Assembly: GCA_017938155.1 (NCBI GenBank)
Contig: JAGBCD010000038.1
Span: 1 to 64,000, forward strand
Direction: 5' to 3'
Length of the DNA stretch: 64,000 nucleotides
Origin: Paludibacteraceae bacterium
Lineage (GTDB): Bacteria > Bacteroidota > Bacteroidia > Bacteroidales > Paludibacteraceae
Part shown: positions 46,089 through 53,793 of the stretch, piece after piece
Numbering within the stretch: the first letter of the stretch is position 1
How the letters are laid out: every line of letters starts with the position of its first letter
Translations under genes and position numbers: made by a program
The notes under the pieces: model-generated
The model's input: only the letters and a program-made list of their open reading frames with translations
The model's database searches: none
What the model was told of the DNA's origin: nothing

Positions 46089-46132
46089 ATGCGAACGAGA
46101 TGCGAACGAGATGCGAACGACATGCGAACGAC
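46089..46132. repeat. four 11-bp tandem repeats ATGCGAACGAG/C
   Basis: Units at 46089-46099, 46100-46110, 46111-46121 and 46122-46132; only the last base varies (G,G,C,C). The first unit also forms GTTCG-taatg-CGAAC (46082-46096) with the preceding bases. No gene is seen in 45910-46324; the rest is low-complexity, AT-rich sequence. Confidence 0.92.
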
Positions 46133-46324
46133 ATTGACTGCATAATGTCTCGGCAATGGCTTGAACATGTGTTGAACGTGTATTGATGTACTGATGTATT
46201 GAGAGTGTATTAGATCGTAATCATAGATAATAACAATCAGCAATTATTAAGTAGTCTTTGAAAAAAATCAACATGATTTGTTATTTTTTGTTAGGTAATG
46301 ACGCGATTTGTCACTCTTGAGATG

Positions 46325-46475
46325 TAATTTTGCAGCGTAATTCATAATTTTGAAGGGTTAAGCATTGTTTTTGTTGTTGTTTCATTTTTTGAAATATCAG
46401 ACATGAAAGCATTCTGATATGATTAGTATTTCACAACCTTAACTATGGGAGGTCGCTTAGGCGGCCTCTTTTTTG
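46325..46475 (+). ncRNA. candidate small RNA ended by an orphan terminator
   Basis: A TAATTTTG box (46325-46332, second copy 46345-46352) is followed by a hairpin ATATCAG (46394-46400) / CTGATAT (46414-46420) and then by the terminator at 46449-46475. No ORF lies in the 500 bp upstream of this terminator and a separate promoter serves the next gene, so an independent untranslated transcript of about 130-145 nt is the simplest reading. No consensus -33 box is found 19-21 bp from the -7 box. Confidence 0.4.
46449..46475 (+). terminator. canonical intrinsic terminator without an upstream gene
   Basis: GAGGTCGC (46449-46456) TTAG GCGGCCTC (46461-46468), one G-U pair, then TTTTTTGT. Textbook rho-independent shape on the plus strand. 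Confidence 0.85.
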
Positions 46476-46545
46476 TGCACGTATGTGAGACAAGGCATAA
46501 AGGCAGTAAGATTAGAAATACAATATTGCATTTTTTATTATATTA

Positions 46546-46577
46546 TTTGTCTATATGAGATATTATTGCTACTTTTG
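46546..46577 (+). promoter_or_regulatory. promoter of the secreted protein-protease pair
   Basis: TTTG 46546-46549, 20-bp spacer, TACTTTTG 46570-46577. A run of 14 A (46593-46606) lies between it and the ATG at 46611, where the ribosome binds. Confidence 0.8.
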
Positions 46578-46610
46578 CAAACAATTTGTAACAAAAAAAA
46601 AAAAAACGGT

Positions 46611-47360
46611 ATGAAAAAGACACTTTTACTCCTCATTGTCCTACTTGTAGGCACAACTACGCACGCACAATTGATTGCCACCATTAAAGCTTACGCTCCT
46701 CAATATTGCCCTGGAGAGGTATATTTTAAGGATGGGCATCACGAATCTTTTTATGAGATTGAAGTACCTAAAGTAGGCAAAAATAAACTTTATGTAAAGA
46801 AAAACAAAGAGGACAAAGCTCGTACAAGCATTGCTGCTATTGACATTTTGGGAGTCAAATTTTGGCACGAAGATTTTCCAGAGAAGCAATACGTGTTGTA
46901 CCATGTTAAAACAGCCAAAAGATCAATGGGCAGCAAAAGCGACTGGTGGGGCGTTCCTGTATTTGACAACGCATGGGGCACTCTATTTGAATGCGAAGGA
47001 ATATACAAAGTTAATAAAAAGACTGGCGATTTGGAAGTCATACGATTCCGCGATGAGTTCGGCAGCGTCACGCCAACATATCATATGATAAAGCGAGCTG
47101 ATAAAGAAGAAGCCAACCTCATTATGGCCAACTTGAATTTCTTCGGATTGCCAAAGAAAACAGCAGAAGTATTTAAAGAAAACCAAAAGATTTATGACGG
47201 CATCAAGTCTGGTAAACTAAGTGGAAAAGATATTGAATATATCCTAAACGAAATGGCAAGCGGAATGGTATCAGATAGTCCATCCGAAACACTTGATATT
47301 ATTCCTACTACAGTTCAAACAGATTCTATCAATAACGGTACTATTGGCGACGACGAATAA
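46611..47360 (+). CDS. secreted protein of unknown function
   Basis: 249 aa. A signal peptide (MKKTLLLLIVLLVGTTTHA, cleaved before QL) and a predicted mixed alpha/beta domain with aromatic patches (F-W-H-E-D-F-P, S-D-W-W-G-V-P-V-F-D-N-A-W-G). The last 30 residues are Thr/Ser/Asp-rich and probably disordered. No family recognised. The start at 46611 follows from promoter and signal peptide; 46 in-frame codons upstream are not used. 54 bp before a secreted protease gene with no promoter between, so the two probably function together. Confidence 0.75.
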   Translation: MKKTLLLLIVLLVGTTTHAQLIATIKAYAPQYCPGEVYFKDGHHESFYEIEVPKVGKNKLYVKKNKEDKARTSIAAIDILGVKFWHEDFPEKQYVLYHVKTAKRSMGSKSDWWGVPVFDNAWGTLFECEGIYKVNKKTGDLEVIRFRDEFGSVTPTYHMIKRADKEEANLIMANLNFFGLPKKTAEVFKENQKIYDGIKSGKLSGKDIEYILNEMASGMVSDSPSETLDIIPTTVQTDSINNGTIGDDE

Positions 47361-47414
47361 GCACAAACACTGATGATATCAAACTAATCTAAACACACAA
47401 TCCTTATTAAGAAT

Positions 47415-48914
47415 ATGAAACGATTTCTATTTGCAGCAATCATACTCTTCTGCACACTCCATAATCTCTCAGCGCAAGGCTTGCGCCATAGTGTATGCTA
47501 CATAGAACCTAAATTTACGGACGCCGAGAAAACCATGATGGAAGACTATGCGCTGTATATGGCACGTGCTGGTTTTTTAAGTGCATCCCAAGCTCTAACC
47601 TCCTACAAGAGCGAGGGCACTTTTGGTTCGGGTGTAGTAATTGAACAAAATGGCAACAAGTATATTCTCACCAATCTACATGTAATCGCCTATGCCAAGA
47701 GTGCTACCATCACCTTTCAGTTGCACGAAAAGACACTTCGCTACGCAGATTGTCAAGTCATTGCAACAAGTCAAACTTGCGACTTGGCAGTGATTGAGTT
47801 GCCTAAAGAATGTGAAATGATTCCTTTGCCTTTATTTTCAGAATCTACAACAGAGGATATGCCTATTGTAGCTGCAGGTTTTCCTGCATTAGCCAACAAA
47901 CCCTCATGGCAGATGACACGTGGTTTTATTTCCAACGCACGGGTAGAATCTCTTGAGAGCACTTCAGCATCTCATATCATACAACACACTGCAGCTATAG
48001 ACCCAGGAAGCAGCGGTGGTCCCCTCTTGTTCAAAGGAGAAGATGGAAAATATAGAATCCTTGGTATCAACACTTGGAAAGCCTTTTATCGAGATGGTGT
48101 AGGATTAGCTATTGGTACGGATGATATAACCACTTTCCTAAAAGATATGCATCATCTTGGAACAAAAGATGCCGAAGACTTGGAGCAAATAAAGAACACA
48201 TCCGGAGAGGATTGGATATACATCTTCAAACAAATCCCTGACTCCTCGCAAAAACAAATCAAAGAGATCAAATGGCGCTTACCATTTGATCAAACGCTTC
48301 GTACAATGGCAGTGCGCGATAGTATTATATCCACGAATGCAAAACAAAGTAACAAGTTCAAACGTTCTGCCACTCACGTAGATACCGACCTTGAAAGAAG
48401 AAACGAAATACTCGTTACGTATGACAACTATTTCGGTCCGAATCAACAAATAGGACTACAGATTGGTCACAGTTGGTTGGGATATATTTCAACCGGCGTA
48501 CGCTTTGCTGCACTCATATCCAACATTATGGCTATGGATGAGTTGCACAGAGATGAATTGGGTTATCAAAATCGGGGAGGTGTCTTATTCGGTCTATATG
48601 TTGGAGCCCAAGTGCCTATCTCGATAGACAAATACACTCTTGTTCCACGTATTACACAGAGCGCAGGCGCTGGTCCAATGAAGAGCGGAAAAGTAGATGG
48701 AGGTTTCAATATCGTAACCGACACACGTATAGGGTTGGATTGGCGCATACCCTTCAGTTTCTGCGACCTTGCGATTGGTCTCCATTATAACATGAATTGG
48801 CTTTGGACAAAAGATCAAATGAGCATACCCGCCTACAAGCCCATTGAAGATTCCAGCCCTCTTGGTCAATATCTACAACATGGTATTGGTATCAGTTTGG
48901 GCATTATGATGTAA
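47415..48914 (+). CDS. secreted trypsin-like serine protease with C-terminal beta-rich domain
   Basis: 499 aa. Signal peptide (MKRFLFAAIILFCTLHNLSA). A trypsin-like S1 domain (about 50-255) with the full triad His89 (TNLHV), Asp123 (CDLAV) and Ser200 (GSSGGP). No PDZ domain follows, unlike DegP/HtrA. After a charged linker (about 255-335) comes a C-terminal domain of alternating aromatic/hydrophobic strands (I-G-L-Q-I-G-H-S-W-L-G-Y-I-S-T-G-V-R-F, G-G-V-L-F-G-L-Y-V-G-A-Q-V, R-I-G-L-D-W-R-I-P-F) resembling a small outer-membrane barrel. It ends in G-I-S-L-G-I-M-M, not in aromatic Phe. Such a fusion could anchor the protease at the outer membrane. Confidence 0.8.
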   Translation: MKRFLFAAIILFCTLHNLSAQGLRHSVCYIEPKFTDAEKTMMEDYALYMARAGFLSASQALTSYKSEGTFGSGVVIEQNGNKYILTNLHVIAYAKSATITFQLHEKTLRYADCQVIATSQTCDLAVIELPKECEMIPLPLFSESTTEDMPIVAAGFPALANKPSWQMTRGFISNARVESLESTSASHIIQHTAAIDPGSSGGPLLFKGEDGKYRILGINTWKAFYRDGVGLAIGTDDITTFLKDMHHLGTKDAEDLEQIKNTSGEDWIYIFKQIPDSSQKQIKEIKWRLPFDQTLRTMAVRDSIISTNAKQSNKFKRSATHVDTDLERRNEILVTYDNYFGPNQQIGLQIGHSWLGYISTGVRFAALISNIMAMDELHRDELGYQNRGGVLFGLYVGAQVPISIDKYTLVPRITQSAGAGPMKSGKVDGGFNIVTDTRIGLDWRIPFSFCDLAIGLHYNMNWLWTKDQMSIPAYKPIEDSSPLGQYLQHGIGISLGIMM

Positions 48915-48970
48915 TACCAAGCATTATTCCAAATGATATCTCCAAATGATATCTCTTAATAAATAATATA

Positions 48971-49014
48971 AAAGCACCAAGCTGATTTCCACTTAGGAGT
49001 TTGCTTGGTGCTTT
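48971..49014. terminator. bidirectional terminator
   Basis: Perfect 12-bp stem AAAGCACCAAGC (48971-48982) / GCTTGGTGCTTT (49003-49014), loop of 20, between convergent protease and SGNH genes. Confidence 0.85.
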
Positions 49015-49055
49015 GGTATAAGTGGTTTATGCTTAACACAGAGAGAGTGTGTGTG

Positions 49056-49748
49056 TTACATTATCTCAAGTTGTTTGACTATCAATTCCGCAATTTTGGC
49101 CTGCCCCATCTCATTTGGGTGAATACCATCCTCACATAGATAGTCACGCGAGTGATTCCCTTTGATTAGTTCGCTTGTTACATCAATCCATGGCGTTTGT
49201 GTTCGTTGAGCAATTTTGAAAGTAGCCATATTGTAGAGTTCATGACCCGACATAATGGTATTGGTAGTTCCCCCAAGCCAATCCATAACGTTCTGTTTGA
49301 GTTTATCACTCCATGTAGAAGAAAAAAATGCGAAATAACGTTCTGCATTCATCGGTGGAAGCGACAAGATTAGTGGTTCTACACCTACCTGACGAAGTTT
49401 ATGTATGACCCTTTCATACGTTTGCTCATAGAGGCTTAGCGGGGTGTTAGGCAGATGTTCCTGCGATGGATTCTCTGCTATCGCTTGCCATTTGTAGTCA
49501 CTATCATTCCCTCCATATTCGAGCAACACATAACGGGCACCAGCAATGCGTTCAAGACATTTGTCTAATATACGTTCTCCTGCCGTTATGGTGCAACCCA
49601 TTTTACCAAGATTAACAATCTCACTTCCCCAACGTTCTGCACATTGATCTACTATGTTTTTGCGCGACAAAGTGTAGCGTGAGCGCATGCCATCGTGAGT
49701 AAGTACAACTCCTTTAATAATTGAATCACCTAATGCTACTAATTTCAT
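49056..49748 (-). CDS. SGNH/GDSL-family hydrolase
   Basis: 230 aa, no signal peptide, so cytosolic. The block I motif A-L-G-D-S (Ser9) is at the very N-terminus, block III is E-Y-G-G-N-D-S, and the Asp/His pair lies in C-E-D-G-I-H-P-N. Family members are esterases, lipases or acetyl-xylan/peptidoglycan deacetylases; the substrate is unknown. A TATCTTTG box on the minus strand (49835-49828) is its likely -7 element, though no TTTG is correctly placed upstream. Confidence 0.88.
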   Translation of the reverse strand: MKLVALGDSIIKGVVLTHDGMRSRYTLSRKNIVDQCAERWGSEIVNLGKMGCTITAGERILDKCLERIAGARYVLLEYGGNDSDYKWQAIAENPSQEHLPNTPLSLYEQTYERVIHKLRQVGVEPLILSLPPMNAERYFAFFSSTWSDKLKQNVMDWLGGTTNTIMSGHELYNMATFKIAQRTQTPWIDVTSELIKGNHSRDYLCEDGIHPNEMGQAKIAELIVKQLEIM

Positions 49749-49904
49749 ATTATATTTGATGTTTGAGTTACTTAAAAATCATCCCAATCATGCGCATCAA
49801 AGAGAGGCAATCTTCGGATTTCGAGTGCAAAGATACTGCCATTTTGTCAACCAGTATAAGAAGTGTGACAGTGCGGCATAATTTTTGTTGTAATTCGTTA
49901 TATA

Positions 49905-49972
49905 GTGACAAAAATGTCATATTAGTGACGAAATTTGACTAAAATACTTTTTGTCACAACAACTAAAGTGAC
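49905..49972 (+). promoter_or_regulatory. cluster of GTGAC boxes before the LytTR membrane regulator
   Basis: GTGAC at 49905-49909, 49924-49928 and 49968-49972, GTCAC (reverse) at 49952-49956, and the palindrome TGACAaaaaTGTCA at 49906-49919, all within 75 bp upstream of the ATG at 49979. The arrangement suggests an operator array, possibly autoregulation; it also overlaps a poor -7 candidate (TACTTTTTG, 49945-49953). Confidence 0.45.
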
Positions 49973-49978
49973 TAAATT

Positions 49979-50779
49979 ATGAACAAAATCCCACATCTAA
50001 TCAACACAATCAAAGGGCAGGTACTCTATATCATCGGACTACCCATTTTCTTTCTCTGTTTTGTATTGTTGTACGAGCCTCGTCAAATGGCAGGACTATT
50101 GGACATGAGTAATGACATGTTGAGTTTCAATGCTACCATCATTATGTGTATTATCTTGGGAGTAATGCTCCTATCCCGCACAGTAATGCTGGTTTTGCAC
50201 AAGCAATTGTCCATGAATTGGGTTCAATTCATAGTATGGGAGGTTTGCGAATTGATTATCATGAGTCTATTTACAGCCTTGTACCTCACATTGATGTATG
50301 GCGGAGAATATGCATATTTCAATATGGTAGGACTAAACCTACTGGCACTCTTGCTGATATGCATATATCCTTATATAATATTTGACGTAGCGATGGCTTT
50401 TGCCGGTAGCAAAGAGAACGAAGATGCTTACGATGACAGTTTGATGCGCTTTACCGACAGCACTCAACGCTTGAAACTAATCATATCCCCTCATGCTGTG
50501 CTATACATATCGTCAGAGGAAAACTATGTACACATTCACTACATGGACAACGATATTGTAAAACACTACACTTTACGCTCATCGATGAAGTCATTAGAGC
50601 CATTGATGCAAAAACATGGCATGGTACGTTGTCAACGAAGTTATTATATCAATCCTAACCATATAAAAGTCCTACGCAAAGACAAGGAAGGTATGATATG
50701 GGCGGAGTTGGACATCGTCAATACAAAGCAAATACCCGTTTCCGCCAAATATTATCATAACGTAGAACAATTGCTTTAG
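49979..50779 (+). CDS. membrane-bound LytTR-family transcription regulator
   Basis: 266 aa. Four predicted membrane helices (about 14-32, 48-66, 80-103, 112-135) followed by a linker and a C-terminal LytTR DNA-binding domain (about 165-262: A-V-L-Y-I-S-S-E-E-N-Y-V-H-I-H, Y-T-L-R-S-S-M-K-S-L, M-V-R-C-Q-R-S-Y-Y-I-N-P). A one-component membrane regulator: the membrane part likely senses a ligand or partner. Possibly autoregulated through the GTGAC cluster. Targets are unknown; the next gene (namZ) has its own promoter. Confidence 0.88.
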   Translation: MNKIPHLINTIKGQVLYIIGLPIFFLCFVLLYEPRQMAGLLDMSNDMLSFNATIIMCIILGVMLLSRTVMLVLHKQLSMNWVQFIVWEVCELIIMSLFTALYLTLMYGGEYAYFNMVGLNLLALLLICIYPYIIFDVAMAFAGSKENEDAYDDSLMRFTDSTQRLKLIISPHAVLYISSEENYVHIHYMDNDIVKHYTLRSSMKSLEPLMQKHGMVRCQRSYYINPNHIKVLRKDKEGMIWAELDIVNTKQIPVSAKYYHNVEQLL

Positions 50780-50790
50780 GCACAATAGAA

Positions 50791-50822
50791 TTTGCACAGA
50801 TAAAAATATTTACTTATTTTTG
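50791..50822 (+). promoter_or_regulatory. promoter of the namZ-dtd pair
   Basis: TTTG 50791-50794, 20-bp spacer, TATTTTTG 50815-50822. Confidence 0.8.
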
Positions 50823-50860
50823 CACACAAATTAAAAATCACTTTAACATTCCATCTTATC

Positions 50861-52027
50861 ATGAAACGATTTACACTATTCATTTGCATCGCTCTATTTA
50901 GCTTAGTATCCATAGCAGAGGTACAAGTAGGAGCTTCACGTACAAATATCTATTTGCCACTATTACAAGGCAAACGCGTTGCACTGATGAGCAACCACAC
51001 GGGCATGGTTGGAGACAAGCACACGTTGGATATTTTGATTGAGAACGGCATAAACGTGACAGCTATTTTTTCACCAGAGCATGGATTTAGGGGCACTGCA
51101 CGTGAAGGAGAACATGTCAAAAGTAGTATTGACGAGAAGACGGGTGTACCTATTCTTTCCCTATATGATGGCAAAGGAGGAAGACCATCTGATGAATCAA
51201 TGCAAAAGTTTGACGTATTGATTGTTGATATTCAGGATGTAGGTTTGCGTTTCTACACCTATTATATCACGATGGTAAGACTGATGAATGCCTGTGCCGA
51301 GCACAATAAACACGTTATTATCTTTGACCGTCCCAACCCTAATGGATATTATGTAGATGGGCCTATTCTTGACATGAAACACAAATCTGGTGTGGGTTAC
51401 CTGCCCATCCCCGTCGTACATGGCATGACATTGGGCGAATTGGCACAAATGGTAAATGGAGAAAAATGGTTAACCGATGGCAAGCAAGTAGAATTGACCG
51501 TTATTCCTTGTTTGAACTACACACACCAAACTCTATATAGACTACCGATCGCACCATCCCCCAACTTGCGCAACATGTTGTCTGTTTACCTTTATCCATC
51601 GATATGTCTATTTGAAGGCACTCCCGTTTCATTGGGACGCGGAACAGATAAACCTTTCTTATGCTATGGACACCCTAATATGATTCATCCCAGCGATGGT
51701 ATAGACGTCAAACGATATGACTTCATCTTCCATCCTACAGCTTCCACCCAAAAAGGAAGAACATGCTATGGAGTGGATTTGAGTGGTATGAGCGAAGAGG
51801 AAGCACTTAAGAAAGGATTTTGTTTGGACTATGTGATAGATGCATACAAGGCCCTCAACATGGACAATTTCTTCTTCTCGGTATTCTTTGAAAAATTGGT
51901 TGGCGTGGATTATATACGCAAAATGATTATAGCTGGCAAAACTGCAGAGGAAATCAAAGCAACATGGGAGGATGATGTAAAACAATTTATCATTCAACGC
52001 AAACCCTACTTGTTATACGAAGAATAA
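50861..52027 (+). CDS. namZ: exo-beta-N-acetylmuramidase NamZ-like (DUF1343)
   Basis: 388 aa with a Sec signal peptide (MKRFTLFICIALFSLVSIA). The DUF1343 signature is clear: V-A-L-M-S-N-H-T-G, F-S-P-E-H-G-F-R-G, V-D-I-Q-D-V-G-L-R-F-Y-T-Y, F-D-R-P-N-P-N-G and T-P-V-S-L-G-R-G-T-D-K-P-F. Characterised members (Tannerella, Bacillus NamZ) remove MurNAc from the non-reducing end of peptidoglycan fragments, so a role in periplasmic cell-wall turnover or MurNAc salvage is likely. dtd follows after 6 bp. Confidence 0.92.
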   Translation: MKRFTLFICIALFSLVSIAEVQVGASRTNIYLPLLQGKRVALMSNHTGMVGDKHTLDILIENGINVTAIFSPEHGFRGTAREGEHVKSSIDEKTGVPILSLYDGKGGRPSDESMQKFDVLIVDIQDVGLRFYTYYITMVRLMNACAEHNKHVIIFDRPNPNGYYVDGPILDMKHKSGVGYLPIPVVHGMTLGELAQMVNGEKWLTDGKQVELTVIPCLNYTHQTLYRLPIAPSPNLRNMLSVYLYPSICLFEGTPVSLGRGTDKPFLCYGHPNMIHPSDGIDVKRYDFIFHPTASTQKGRTCYGVDLSGMSEEEALKKGFCLDYVIDAYKALNMDNFFFSVFFEKLVGVDYIRKMIIAGKTAEEIKATWEDDVKQFIIQRKPYLLYEE

Positions 52028-52033
52028 TTCACT

Positions 52034-52483
52034 ATGAAGGTCATCGTACAGCGCACCAAAAACGCATCTGTTCGTATTGACAAGCAGATCGTTGGACAAA
52101 TTGAGCACGGGTTCCTAATGTTGGTAGGCGTGACACACGAAGACACCCCTACAGATGTCGCATATATAGCAAAGAAAGTCGCCAACTTACGCGTCTTCAG
52201 CGATGAGCAAGGCAAAATGAACCTTTCGATTCAAGATATCAAAGGGGCTATATTAAGCATCTCACAATTCACTCTATATGCCGACTGCAAAAAAGGAAAT
52301 CGCCCCAGTTTCATCCAAGCTGCACATCCTGACCTTGCCGAGCCTTTGTACAGGTTGCTAAATGATGTTTTGCAGAACGAATACCACATCCCCATAGCCA
52401 CAGGACGCTTTGGCGCAGACATGCAATTGGACTTCAACAACGATGGTCCAGTAACGATTATTATTGACTCGAAAGTGATATAA
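52034..52483 (+). CDS. dtd: D-aminoacyl-tRNA deacylase
   Basis: 149 aa. Removes D-amino acids (and Gly) mischarged on tRNA. The two active-site signatures S-Q-F-T-L-Y-A-D (about 77-84) and N-D-G-P-V-T-I near the C-terminus, the latter holding the cross-subunit Gly-Pro motif, are intact. Canonical length. Co-transcribed with namZ. Confidence 0.97.
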   Translation: MKVIVQRTKNASVRIDKQIVGQIEHGFLMLVGVTHEDTPTDVAYIAKKVANLRVFSDEQGKMNLSIQDIKGAILSISQFTLYADCKKGNRPSFIQAAHPDLAEPLYRLLNDVLQNEYHIPIATGRFGADMQLDFNNDGPVTIIIDSKVI

Positions 52484-52538
52484 ACGACCCTATCTTACAA
52501 AAATATAGCATAAAAAAGTGATTTTTTTTGCAAAATAT

Positions 52539-52569
52539 TTTGTCAGTTCAAAAAAAAGCATTACCTTTG
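52539..52569 (+). promoter_or_regulatory. promoter of tRNA-Asp
   Basis: TTTG 52539-52542, 19-bp spacer, TACCTTTG 52562-52569; the tRNA starts 30 bp later. Confidence 0.85.
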
Positions 52570-52599
52570 CACTCGCTTTTGAGAAATAAAGCACTACCT

Positions 52600-52673
52600 G
52601 GTGCGGTAGTTCAGTTGGTTAGAATACATGCCTGTCACGCATGGGGTCGCGAGTTCGAGTCTCGTCCGCACCG
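52600..52673 (+). tRNA. tRNA-Asp(GUC)
   Basis: 74 nt. Acceptor stem GGTGCGG (52600-52606) / CCGCACC (52666-52672), discriminator G. Anticodon arm CATGC-CTGTCAC-GCATG gives anticodon GUC. T arm contains GTTCGAGTC. The 3' CCA is not encoded (GCAAG follows). Own promoter and terminator. Confidence 0.98.
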
Positions 52674-52674
52674 C

Positions 52675-52708
52675 AAGAACGCTTAGAATTGCTGAGCGTT
52701 CTTTTTTT
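52675..52708 (+). terminator. terminator of tRNA-Asp
   Basis: 12-bp stem AAGAACGCTTAG (52675-52686) / CTGAGCGTTCTT (52692-52703) with one G-U pair, loop of 5, then a T run. Confidence 0.93.
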
Positions 52709-52779
52709 GTCAAAAGGTTTTGCACGATTTTTGCATCCAATAAATAAAATCACATTCATTGTCCTCCAATTAACACAAT

Positions 52780-53565
52780 ATGAATACTTATATTACTCTT
52801 GGATTATTAATTCCTTTTTTAGGAACACTTGTCGGAGCTTCGTTAGTATATTTATTGCGCGGAGCCATGAGCGATAACCTTCGAAAACTACTATTAGGAT
52901 TCGCATCAGGTGTAATGATAGCAGCCAGTGTATGGTCACTACTCATCCCAAGTATGGAAATGAGCCAAGAAACCCATAATATCCCTTGGCTGCCGACAAC
53001 CATCGGTTTTGTTTTAGGCATGCTCTTTCTACTTGCATTAGACACCTTCACTCCGCACTTACACCTCAACACAGACCAAGCAGAAGGAATGAAGAGTTCA
53101 TGGAAACGAAGCACACTATTGGCAATGACGGTCACCCTGCACAATATCCCTGAAGGAATGGCCGTAGGTGTTGTATTGGCCAGCACAATAGCACAAGGTG
53201 TGGATATCAATATATCCGCAGCTCTTGCCTTATCGTTAGGCATCGCACTTCAGAACCTACCAGAAGGAGCTATCATATCAATGCCATTACATAGCGAAGG
53301 ATTATCCAAAAACAAGGCGTTTGGATTGGGGGCATTAAGTGGAATTGTTGAACCTATAGCTGGACTATTGACCATCGCTTTGATCACATGGATATCCCCT
53401 ATATTACCATACCTATTAGCCTTTTCCGCAGGTGCAATGGTATATGTAGTAGTAGAAGAACTTATTCCCGAATCACAATCCGAGCCACATAGTAATATCG
53501 CGACCATTGGTTTTATGGTAGGTTTCGTCATCATGATGATCATGGACACTGCGTTGGCTGGATGA
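52780..53565 (+). CDS. ZIP-family metal transporter (ZupT-like)
   Basis: 261 aa with eight membrane helices. Takes up divalent metals such as Zn2+ into the cytosol. Metal-binding motifs H-N-I-P-E-G-M-A-V-G in helix 4 and N-L-P-E-G-A-I in helix 5 are intact; the loop after helix 3 has a short His/Asp-containing segment (F-T-P-H-L-H-L-N-T-D-Q) rather than a long His-rich loop. Only a poor promoter (ATTTTTG near 52724) is visible upstream. A short terminator follows. Confidence 0.93.
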   Translation: MNTYITLGLLIPFLGTLVGASLVYLLRGAMSDNLRKLLLGFASGVMIAASVWSLLIPSMEMSQETHNIPWLPTTIGFVLGMLFLLALDTFTPHLHLNTDQAEGMKSSWKRSTLLAMTVTLHNIPEGMAVGVVLASTIAQGVDINISAALALSLGIALQNLPEGAIISMPLHSEGLSKNKAFGLGALSGIVEPIAGLLTIALITWISPILPYLLAFSAGAMVYVVVEELIPESQSEPHSNIATIGFMVGFVIMMIMDTALAG

Positions 53566-53583
53566 TGAATCATTTTTTCACTT

Positions 53584-53610
53584 TGGGAGTTCACAAGACT
53601 CCCATTTATT
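53584..53610 (+). terminator. terminator of the ZIP transporter gene
   Basis: Stem TGGGAGT (53584-53590) / ACTCCCA (53598-53604), loop TCACAAG, then TTTATTTT. Confidence 0.75.
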
Positions 53611-53696
53611 TTCTAAATAAAACTGCACGAGCATGTATCTTGCAAAAGGATAATTACCCATGCATGGTGAAGCTGTTATAAAAATAAAATTTTTAT

Positions 53697-53727
53697 TTTG
53701 CTATGTAAAAAAAAAGTGCTACCTTTG
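53697..53727 (+). promoter_or_regulatory. promoter of pnp
   Basis: TTTG 53697-53700, 19-bp spacer, TACCTTTG 53720-53727. Confidence 0.85.
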
Positions 53728-53793
53728 CAGGGACATTTGTGGTCTTAAAATTATTACGAGCAAAGTGCTCAAATTTATTAAACAAAGATACTG

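Noticed and set aside
46089..46132. CRISPR array
   Set aside because: Units are 11 bp with no spacers; no cas genes are in the window.
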